Positions 42,228-49,186 of a stretch of DNA of 64,000 bases are shown one piece after another (within the stretch, counting starts at the first letter, position 1; every line of letters begins with the position of its first letter). Made by a program: the position numbers and the translations under genes. Source of the stretch: UBA4615 sp046046245 (GTDB lineage Bacteria; Pseudomonadota; Gammaproteobacteria; Burkholderiales; Burkholderiaceae_E); assembly GCA_046046245.1 (NCBI GenBank), contig JBJOKE010000092.1, positions 18,596 through 82,595 of the forward strand. The letters run 5' to 3'. Below the pieces are notes generated by a model. That model ran no database searches. It saw only the letters and a program-made list of their open reading frames with translations, and was not told the DNA's origin.

Positions 42228-43832
42228 TCAGCCCTTCGACAGGTTGCGGAAGTCCGGCTGCAGGTGGAACCAGTACATGTAGCCGGACACGTCCTTGCGC
42301 ATCGCGACGTCCATCAGCGGCTGGAAGAGCGGCACGCGCGGCACGTCGTCGTTGACCAGCCTGATCATCGCGCGGACCTCCGAATCGTAGACCAGCTTGT
42401 TCTCGGGGAAGCGCGCGTTCTCGATCATCTTGTCCAGTTTCGGGTTCTGGTAGGACATCGTGTTGAACACCGCGTTCTGGCCGTGGTAGCACCAGAAGAA
42501 GAAGTACTCCGGGTAGTTCAGCCAGCCGCCGAAGCGGTTGATGATCAGCGGCATGTCCTTCTTCAGCAGCGCCGCGCGCCAGTTCGCACCGGGGATCTTC
42601 TGGATCTGCGCCTTGATGCCCAGCTGCGCGAGCGATTCCTGCAGCAGCACCGCCATCGGCTCGTTGGTCGTCGCCGAGCCGAGATCGAAGGCCAGCGTGG
42701 TCTCGAAGCCGTTCTCGTAGCCGGCCTCCTTCAGCAGCGCGCGGGCGCGGTCGATGTCGGTCTTCCAGCCGTGCGGCTGCGGCCACGCCGTCGTCTTCGG
42801 ATCGTTCGAGCCCCCATAGAGCTTGATCGCGCGGCCGTAGACCGCCACCTCGTTCATCTTGTCGTAGGGCACCGCGAGCGCGACCGCCTGCCGGACCCGG
42901 ACGTCGGAGAACGGCTTGTTCTTCGCGTTCATGCCGACGTACCACATCGCGTTCTCGATCGGCGTCGAGACGACCTTGAGCCCGGGCTCCTTGGCCAGCT
43001 CCGAGAAGTCCTTGGGCGGCATGTCGTAGGTCATGTCGATGTCGCCCTTGATCAGCAGCGCGCGCCGCGTGCCGGCGTTCGGCACGTCGCGCTGGATCAC
43101 GCGACGGATCTTCGGCAGCGGCCCGCTCTTCCAGTCGTCGTTGCGGACGTAGACGATCTCCTGGCCCGGACGCCACGATTCGACCTTGTACGCGCCGCCG
43201 CCGGCGACGTTGTTCTTGGTCCACTGCAGGCCCCAGGGATCCTCCTTCGTCGCGTTCCGCTTCACCAGCTCCGAGTTGAAGACGCTGGGTACCGGCACCG
43301 CCAGGTCCATCATCGTCATCTTGTCCGGCCGCAGGAAGTTCACGCGGAAGGTGTGATCGTCGAGGGCGACGAACTGCTCGGGCTTCTCGAGCGAGCCCGC
43401 CGCCATCTGGAAGGTCGGGAATCCGCCGACGCTGACCGCCCGATCGAAGGACCACTTCACGTCCCTGGCGGTGACCGGCGTGCCGTCGTGGAACTTCGCG
43501 TTGCGACGCAGCCGGAAGATCGCGTGCGAGCCGTCCGACGCGACGGTCCACGACTCCGCGAGCTCGGGCTCGAGCTTCGAGAAGTCATAGGTGACCTGTC
43601 CGTTGGGCAGGGTCTTCCTGCCGAAGGTCATCAGCCGGTCGTAGCAGATCCACGAGACGCCGTAGCTCGGGCGGTTCGCACCGACGGTGTGGATGTCGAG
43701 CGAATTCGGCCCGAACTCGTTCGCGACGACCAGCAGCTCCTTGCGGCGGTCGGACTGCGCGAGGGCGGCGGGTACCGATGACGACAGGCCGGCGATGGCG
43801 GCCGAACCCTGGACGAAGCGACGACGATCCAT
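42228..43832 (-). CDS. Peptide/nickel-type ABC transporter substrate-binding protein
   Basis: A 534-residue periplasmic protein of the family 5 (SBP_bac_5) binding proteins. It starts with a signal peptide (MDRRRFVQGSAAIAGLSSSV, cleavage near PAALAQ), possibly Tat-type because of RRR. Typical blocks are LEPELAESWTVASDGSHAIF, LRRNAKFHDGTPVTARDV and RALLKEAGYENGFETTL. AGGAG lies 7 bases before the start. It sits between atzF and atzG and supplies the two permeases and two ATPases encoded further down the same unit. Placement between ureide hydrolases suggests a ureide ligand. Confidence 0.92.
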   Translation of the reverse strand: MDRRRFVQGSAAIAGLSSSVPAALAQSDRRKELLVVANEFGPNSLDIHTVGANRPSYGVSWICYDRLMTFGRKTLPNGQVTYDFSKLEPELAESWTVASDGSHAIFRLRRNAKFHDGTPVTARDVKWSFDRAVSVGGFPTFQMAAGSLEKPEQFVALDDHTFRVNFLRPDKMTMMDLAVPVPSVFNSELVKRNATKEDPWGLQWTKNNVAGGGAYKVESWRPGQEIVYVRNDDWKSGPLPKIRRVIQRDVPNAGTRRALLIKGDIDMTYDMPPKDFSELAKEPGLKVVSTPIENAMWYVGMNAKNKPFSDVRVRQAVALAVPYDKMNEVAVYGRAIKLYGGSNDPKTTAWPQPHGWKTDIDRARALLKEAGYENGFETTLAFDLGSATTNEPMAVLLQESLAQLGIKAQIQKIPGANWRAALLKKDMPLIINRFGGWLNYPEYFFFWCYHGQNAVFNTMSYQNPKLDKMIENARFPENKLVYDSEVRAMIRLVNDDVPRVPLFQPLMDVAMRKDVSGYMYWFHLQPDFRNLSKG

Positions 43833-43917
43833 GAAGCGGCTCCTGCTGGACGAAACGTGGCGGGGTGAGGCGTCGGACGATGAGGCGTGACGGCGCGGGA
43901 CCGGACGGATGGCGGGC

Positions 43918-45768
43918 TCAGCGCGAGGCCGCGAGCCAGGCGCGCCAGCCGCCGAAGGCCGTGACCTCCGTCGCGCCGGCGAGCGCCCGCGGCTCGCAGA
44001 CGAAGCCCTTCACCCAGCGGCCGGTCACCGTCTCGATCGTCCCGATCGCGAGCGGCGGCGGCACGCCTTCCATGAACGAGGCCCAGCCCGCGCGGGGCAG
44101 CGCCCAGATCTCGATCTCGAGCGAGGCGCCGCCCTCGTCGCGGACCATGCCGGGTCGCGCGGGCGCGGTGCCGGGCAGCGCGTAGAGGCGGTAGCACGGC
44201 GCGGTCCGCGTCTTCGCGAGCAGCCGCGCGCCGCGCGAGGTCAGCTGGCCGTTCAGCGGCAGGCCCGACAGGTGCGCACCGACCACGGCGATCGGGACCA
44301 TGTGGCCGTCGGCCTCCAGCGAGGCGACCGTCGACGCCGCGTCGGCACCGGTCGGTTCGAGCGCCGGCGCGAGCGTGCGCGCGAGACCGAGCAAGCGGTC
44401 GTCCGAGAAGCCCGCCCCGATCAGCGACACGCCGAACGGCAGGCCGTCGGCGCGCCGTCCGGCCGGCACATTGAGCGCCGCCAGGTCGAGCAGGTTCGCG
44501 AAGTTGGTGTAGATCCCCAGCCGGCTGTTGAGCTCGACCGGATCGGCGAGCATCTGCTCGATCGTGTAGGTCGTGGGCACGCCGGGCAGCAGCAGCGCCG
44601 CGTGCGCGCGCCACGCGTGCTCGACGCCGCGGCGCAACGCCGCCATCCGGTACTGCGCCTCGAAGACATCGCGCGCCGAACCCGCGCGGCCGGTCACGAT
44701 CGCGCCGACCACCGGGTGCACCGCGTCGGGGTGCGCGCGGGCGAAGTCGCCGACCGCGGCATCGCGCTCGGCGACCCACGGCCCGCCGTAGAGCATCGCG
44801 GCGACCTCGGACAGCGGCGCGGTGTCGACCTCGACGAGCTCGACCCCGGCCGCGCGCAGCCGGTCGAGCGTCGCGTGCCAGGCGGTGCGCTGCGCGGCGT
44901 CACCGAAGAACTCGGGCGCGGCGGGGATCGAGAGCGAGGCGGGCGGCGTCGACGCGCCGGCGTCGCCGAGGGCGTCGCGCGCGGCCTCTCGCGACCACGG
45001 GTCGGTCTCGTCGAAGCCGCGGGCGACCGCGAGCACGCGCGTCGCGCCGCCGAGGTCGTGCGCGAAGATCGACACGCAATCGAGCGAGCGGCAGGCGGGC
45101 ACGACGCCCGAGGTCGACAGCAGGCCGCGGGTGGGCTTCACGCCGACCAGCGCGTTCAGGGTGGCGGGCACCCGACCGGAGCCTGCGGTGTCGGTGCCGA
45201 GCGAGAACAGCGCGTCGCCGCGCGCCACGGCGACCGCCGAGCCGCTGCTGGAGCCGCCGGACACATAGCGACCGTCGAGCGCGTTGCGCACCGGGCCGTG
45301 GGGCGAGCGGGTGCCGTTCAGGCCGGTGGCGAACTGGTCGAGGTTCGTCTTGCCGAGCACGATCGCCCCCGCGGCGCGCAGGCGCGCGACGACGGTGGCG
45401 TCGCGCTCGGGGCGGTAGGCGAAGGCCGGACAGGCGGCGGTCGTCGGGAAGCCGGCGACGTCGATGTTGTCCTTGACCGCGAACGGCACGCCGAAGAGCG
45501 GCAGCCGGGTCGCGTCGCCGCCCGCCTCGGCGAGCCGATCGCGCAGCGCCGCGAGCTGCGCGTCCAGCGCGGCCTCGTCGGCCTTCGCGATCCAGACCGG
45601 GTTGTCGCCGCGGTCGCGCCGGATCTCGGCACGCAGCAGCGCGTCGACATGGGCGAGCGGATCGGCGGCCGCGCGGGCGGCGGCGAGCCAATCGCCGATG
45701 CGGTCGCCGGACGCGAAGGCGCCGGGGGCCGGGGCAGGAGCGGAGTCGATCGTCTTGGACGCCATCAT
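43918..45768 (-). CDS. atzF: Allophanate hydrolase
   Basis: A 616-residue enzyme that converts allophanate to ammonia and CO2. The N-terminal amidase-signature domain has Lys near 98 (FAVKDNIDVAGFPTTAACPAF), Ser near 174 (YVSGGSSSGSAVAVARGD) and Ser near 194 (GTDTAGSGRVPATLN), with the family motif GVKPTRGLLSTSGVVPACRS. After about residue 470 comes the allophanate-hydrolase C-terminal domain (VGAHLSGLPLNGQLTSRGAR, EIWALPRAGWASFMEGVPPP, LAIGTIETVTGRWVKGF), so both domains are present. Two Met codons lie side by side at the start, and a palindrome overlaps the first. It is the first gene of the island and the common end point of biuret and carboxybiuret breakdown. Confidence 0.92.
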   Translation of the reverse strand: MMASKTIDSAPAPAPGAFASGDRIGDWLAAARAAADPLAHVDALLRAEIRRDRGDNPVWIAKADEAALDAQLAALRDRLAEAGGDATRLPLFGVPFAVKDNIDVAGFPTTAACPAFAYRPERDATVVARLRAAGAIVLGKTNLDQFATGLNGTRSPHGPVRNALDGRYVSGGSSSGSAVAVARGDALFSLGTDTAGSGRVPATLNALVGVKPTRGLLSTSGVVPACRSLDCVSIFAHDLGGATRVLAVARGFDETDPWSREAARDALGDAGASTPPASLSIPAAPEFFGDAAQRTAWHATLDRLRAAGVELVEVDTAPLSEVAAMLYGGPWVAERDAAVGDFARAHPDAVHPVVGAIVTGRAGSARDVFEAQYRMAALRRGVEHAWRAHAALLLPGVPTTYTIEQMLADPVELNSRLGIYTNFANLLDLAALNVPAGRRADGLPFGVSLIGAGFSDDRLLGLARTLAPALEPTGADAASTVASLEADGHMVPIAVVGAHLSGLPLNGQLTSRGARLLAKTRTAPCYRLYALPGTAPARPGMVRDEGGASLEIEIWALPRAGWASFMEGVPPPLAIGTIETVTGRWVKGFVCEPRALAGATEVTAFGGWRAWLAASR

Positions 45769-45777
45769 GTATACATG
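45766..45777 (-). promoter_or_regulatory. GntR-type palindrome overlapping the atzF start
   Basis: CATGTATACATG is a perfect 12-base palindrome whose last three bases are the first atzF start codon. It has the TGTATACA core of FCD-type GntR operators and resembles the site at the head of the BMP/biuH operon. No ribosome site precedes the start. A bound repressor here would block either initiation or elongation of the island's first transcript. Confidence 0.5.
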
Positions 45778-46062
45778 TTCGCGTGCAAGTCGATGCAACG
45801 AGCGTGCCAGCGCCGCGCTGCGCCAGGACGGTGCGCGCGGCGGCCGGCAGCCCCCGGCGGCCGGAGGCCGTGTCCGGTGCTGGGGCCCTGCGGCGCGGGT
45901 CGCGGGCCGAGGCGGTGCGCGACGACGGACCCGACGCACCATGGCGGCGCCGGATCGCGGCCCGGGGTCGCGGGGCCGGGCGGCGCGCGCCGGACGTCGT
46001 TGCGCCGACGTCCCAGGTCGACGGCCTCGGGCGCCGCGGGCCCGGCGAGCGTCGCCCGAACG

Positions 46063-46935
46063 TCAGGCGATCCCTTGCCGGAGGAAGCGCCCGACGTCGA
46101 GCCGATCCGCCAGCGACCGCGCGCCGATCCGCGCCTCGAGCGTCGAGGCGAGATCGGGTTCGGCCGAGGGCGCGCCGAAGGCCGGCCCCTGGACGTGCGT
46201 CGCACCGAGCTCGCGGGCGAGCTCGACGTCGAAGGCACCGCGCACGCCCTCGACGACGATCTCGATGCGGCGCCTGCGCGCGGCCTCCAGCGTCGCGTCG
46301 ACCGCGCCGAAGCGCACCAGCCGGTCCGCGTCGATCCGCAGCGCGTCGAGCGCGCAATGCCCGAGCAGCGCATCGAGCTGGCGCCGGCTGACCGGCCGGA
46401 ACGCGACACCGAAGCCATGGCGGCGGTAGTTCGCCGCGATCGGCGCGATCCGCGCCTCGTCGCCGGGCGCGATCGCCGGCAGCTCGATCACGACCCGCAG
46501 CGCCTCGAGTCCGAGCGAGTCGAGCAGCCCGCGGTAGGCGCGACCGTGGTGGTCGGGCACCGCATCGAGCAGTCGCGGGTGCACCGACAGGTGCAGCGCC
46601 TGCCCGGGCCGCGCGATCGTCTGGAAGGCGAGCGCGTGGACGGTGCGCGCCAGCCGGTCGAGCCGCACGAGCTCGGCCGGCCCGGCCGCGGCGGCGAACA
46701 CCGCCCAGGGCGCGAGCCCCGGTCCGCGAGCGCCGACGGTCCGCAGCTCGGCGCGGGCGCCGCGGACCACGCCGTCGGCGAGCTCGATGACCGGGTCGAA
46801 CACGCTGGCGAGCCGGGCCTGCAGGAAGCGGCCGACCACGCGCCCGTCGTCGTCGAGCGAGACGTCGAGGCCGAGGTCGGGCCGGGCGGCGAGCGCCACG
46901 CGGTGGCGGAGCGGGTCGAGGTCGGAGGCGTCCAT
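46063..46935 (-). CDS. Degenerate EAL-domain protein, probably inactive as phosphodiesterase
   Basis: The 290-residue protein has the outline of an EAL domain but lacks its catalytic set. The EAL position reads GARAELRT, so the Glu is gone; the usual N of the second motif is His (LSVHPRLLDAV); the DDFGTG loop is replaced by AFRPVSRRQLDAL; the Lys of LKID is Arg (LRIDADRLV). The fold signature remains in VVIELPAI and in EIVVEGVRGAFDVELARELGA followed by THVQGPAF. It may bind cyclic di-GMP or a protein partner rather than cleave the nucleotide. It stands alone, 294 bases upstream of atzF on the same strand. Confidence 0.7.
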   Translation of the reverse strand: MDASDLDPLRHRVALAARPDLGLDVSLDDDGRVVGRFLQARLASVFDPVIELADGVVRGARAELRTVGARGPGLAPWAVFAAAAGPAELVRLDRLARTVHALAFQTIARPGQALHLSVHPRLLDAVPDHHGRAYRGLLDSLGLEALRVVIELPAIAPGDEARIAPIAANYRRHGFGVAFRPVSRRQLDALLGHCALDALRIDADRLVRFGAVDATLEAARRRRIEIVVEGVRGAFDVELARELGATHVQGPAFGAPSAEPDLASTLEARIGARSLADRLDVGRFLRQGIA

Positions 46936-47003
46936 GACGCCAGCATGCCGCCGCCCGGGTCGGCGCCCAAGCGACGAAAACTGCGATCGATCGCACCGGG
47001 ACG

Positions 47004-47147
47004 ATGCAGCGGGCACGCGGCATCGTCGAGGCGCGCCTCGCCGCCGAGCGCTTCCGCGGGCCCGCGCCGCGCACGGGCGAGGTGCTGGCGCTGACGCCGC
47101 GGCGCGCGCGGGTGTTCCTCGCCGACGAGGCCGCGCGCGCCGCCTGA
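47004..47147 (+). pseudogene. Short reading frame resembling the C-terminus of sulfate ABC ATPase CysA
   Basis: A 47-codon frame reads VEARLAAERFRGPAPRTGEV followed by LALTPRRARVFLAD. The end resembles the last strands of CysA-type ATPases, where a PRxxRVF motif closes the molybdate/sulfate-binding domain. No recognisable CysA sequence lies upstream, so it would be a decayed remnant. It sits in the 252-base gap between the EAL-like gene and the monooxygenase gene. The match is short and could be chance. Confidence 0.25.
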
Positions 47148-47187
47148 CGACGGACGCGGACCGCGGCGCGGTCCGCGTGGTCGCGAC

Positions 47188-48996
47188 TCAGCGCAGGTGG
47201 TGCACCGGCGCCTGCCCGTAGACCGGCGTGTCGAGGCCCTCGTAGCGCGCCTTCAGCTGCAGCGACAGGAACTGCGAGTAGTGGCGGCTCTGGTGCAGGT
47301 TGCCGCCGTGGATCCACAGCTGCGGCTGGTTGGTCGGCTTCCACATGTTGCGCAGCTCGCCCTCCCACGGCCCCGGGTCCTTGGTGGTGCTCGAGCCCAG
47401 CCCCCAGACCTTGCCGACGCGGTCGGCCACCTCGGGCGAGACCAGGTCCGACAGGAACTGGTTCATCGAGCCGTAGCCGGTCGCATAGACCAGCAGGTCG
47501 GCCTCGAGCTCGGTGCCGTCGGTGAGGGTGACCGAACGCGGATTGATCCGCTCGATGCCCACGCCGCTCCGGAGCTTGATGCTGCCGTTGGCCACCAGCT
47601 CGCTCGCGCCCACGTCGATGTAGTAGCCCGAGCCGCGCCGCAGGTACTTCATGAAGAGCCCGGATCCGTCGTCACCGAAGTCGAGCATGAAGCCGGCCTT
47701 CTCCAGCCGCCCGTAGAGGTCGGCGTCGCGGCGCTTCATCTCCTCGTACACCGGGATGTGGAAGGTGTGCATGATCCGGTACGGCACGCTCGCGAACACC
47801 AGGTCGGCCTTGTGGTGATCGATGCCGGCCTTCACCGCCTGCTCCGAGTAGAGCCCGCCCAGCGCGAGCTCCATCAGCGAATCCGAGGGCGCGATGTGCG
47901 TGCTGGTGCGCTGGACCATCGTCACGTCGACGCCGTGCTCCCACAGCGCCGCGCAGATGTCGTGCGAGGAGTTGTTCGAACCGAGCACCACCGCCTTCCT
48001 GCCCTTGTAGGCCTCGGGGCCGGGATGCCTGCTCGAGTGGTGCTGGTCGCCGAGGAAGGTCTCCGCGCCCGGGATCTTCGGCACGTTCGCATAGCCCGAG
48101 ACGCCGAGCGCGAACACCAGCTGCTTCGGACGCAGCACGATCTCGCGGCCGTCGCGCTCGACGGTCACCGCCCATTCGCCCTTCGCGTCGTCGTAGACGG
48201 CCTTCTTCGCGGTCGTCGAGCCCCAGTAGTTGAGCTCCATGACCTTCGTGTACATCTCCATCCAGTCGCCGATCTTGTCCTTGGGCGCGAACACCGGCCA
48301 GTCGTCCGGGAACGGCAGGTACGGGAAGTGGTCGTACCAGACCGGGTCGTGCAGGCAGAGCGACTTGTAGCGGTTGCGCCAGCTGTCGCCGGGCCGCGCG
48401 TTGCGCTCGACGACGATCGTCGGCACGCCCAGGCGCCGCAGCCGCGCGGCGAGCATGATCCCGCCCTGCCCGCCGCCGATGATCACCACGTAGGGCTGCT
48501 CGTCGACGCCCAGGTGTGCCTGCTCGTCCTGCCGGCGTTCGAGCCAGGTCTTGCGCCCGGGATGCACGCCGTGCTCGGCGCCCTTGATCCGCCGTTCGCC
48601 CTTGCGCTCCTCGAAGCCCTTGAGCTCGGTCATCGTGGTGAGCAGCGTCCAGGCTGCGTCCCGGCCGTGCGCCTCGCGCAGCCGCAGGTGGCCGTAGCCC
48701 CGCGCGACGCGGGTCTCGAAGTGGAACCAGGCCTCGACGATGCCGTCGGTCTCGGTCGCCTCGCCGTCGATGCGGAAGCCGCTCGGCACGACGTCCTTCA
48801 GCTGGGCGCCCAGCATGTCGGCGATCGCGCCGCGTCCCTCCTGCGTGCGCAGGTTCCAGGTGAAGGCGACCAGGTCGCGCCAGTAGCAGTCCTCGTCGAA
48901 CAGCGCGGTGGCGGCGGGGATGTCGCGCGCGGCGAGTGCGGCCTCGAACGAGGCGAGCCAGCGCGAGGCGCGGGCGGTCGGGGTCGGTGCGGTCAT
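47188..48996 (-). CDS. FAD/NAD(P)-dependent monooxygenase (FMO-like) with N-terminal NTF2-like domain
   Basis: A 602-residue flavoprotein. Residues 1-140 look like an NTF2/SnoaL domain (FEAALAARDIPAATALFDED, CYWRDLVAFTWNLRTQEG). Then comes a FAD Rossmann motif (VVIIGGGQGGIMLAARLRRL), the GDSWRNRYKSLCLHDPVWYD region of FMO-like enzymes and a second Rossmann motif for NADPH (VVLGSNNSSHDICAALWEHG). LLVYATGYGSMNQFL is the ATG-type motif near the end. GGAGGAG precedes the start. It is transcribed from a sigma-54 promoter 60 bases upstream, next to the gene of a sigma-54 activator. The substrate is unknown. Confidence 0.85.
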   Translation of the reverse strand: MTAPTPTARASRWLASFEAALAARDIPAATALFDEDCYWRDLVAFTWNLRTQEGRGAIADMLGAQLKDVVPSGFRIDGEATETDGIVEAWFHFETRVARGYGHLRLREAHGRDAAWTLLTTMTELKGFEERKGERRIKGAEHGVHPGRKTWLERRQDEQAHLGVDEQPYVVIIGGGQGGIMLAARLRRLGVPTIVVERNARPGDSWRNRYKSLCLHDPVWYDHFPYLPFPDDWPVFAPKDKIGDWMEMYTKVMELNYWGSTTAKKAVYDDAKGEWAVTVERDGREIVLRPKQLVFALGVSGYANVPKIPGAETFLGDQHHSSRHPGPEAYKGRKAVVLGSNNSSHDICAALWEHGVDVTMVQRTSTHIAPSDSLMELALGGLYSEQAVKAGIDHHKADLVFASVPYRIMHTFHIPVYEEMKRRDADLYGRLEKAGFMLDFGDDGSGLFMKYLRRGSGYYIDVGASELVANGSIKLRSGVGIERINPRSVTLTDGTELEADLLVYATGYGSMNQFLSDLVSPEVADRVGKVWGLGSSTTKDPGPWEGELRNMWKPTNQPQLWIHGGNLHQSRHYSQFLSLQLKARYEGLDTPVYGQAPVHHLR

Positions 48997-49055
48997 CGGA
49001 TGTCTCCTCCGGGTGGTCGGGCCGGCGCGCGGACGGCGCGGCCTCGCCCAATGCA

Positions 49056-49071
49056 ATCAAGAGGCGTGCCA
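49056..49071 (-). promoter_or_regulatory. Sigma-54 promoter of the monooxygenase gene
   Basis: On the minus strand the sequence is TGGCACG-CCTC-TTGAT. It matches the -24 element fully and four of five bases of the -12 element of the RpoN consensus TGGCACG-N4-TTGCW, with the correct spacing. The expected transcript starts about 12 bases further on, giving a leader near 50 bases before the monooxygenase ATG. Confidence 0.8.
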
Positions 49072-49144
49072 GCCGAGTGCGTCGACCCAAGTCCTTGATC
49101 CGGAACGCCACGCGCCGCCGCCGAGGTGCGCGAGCGAACGCACG

Positions 49145-49174
49145 GGTGTCACAGGCCCGCGTGACACCTGTCAC
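49145..49174. promoter_or_regulatory. Candidate upstream activator site for the sigma-54 promoter
   Basis: GGTGTCA (49145-49151) and TGACACC (49162-49168) form a 7-base inverted repeat with a 10-base spacer, and another TGTCAC half-site follows at 49169-49174. The centre is about 110 bases upstream of the predicted transcript start, the usual place for enhancer-binding proteins. The activator gene ends 13 bases away. Confidence 0.6.
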
Positions 49175-49186
49175 GCGACGACCGGA

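Noticed and set aside
45763..45798. A leaderless promoter for atzF (TTGCAT, 19 bases, TATACA)
   Set aside because: The predicted transcript start would fall after the two ATG codons, so this promoter cannot serve the annotated protein.
43909..47094. Long plus-strand open frame (1061 codons) opposite atzF and the EAL-like gene
   Set aside because: Same antisense artefact; atzF motifs on the minus strand are unambiguous.
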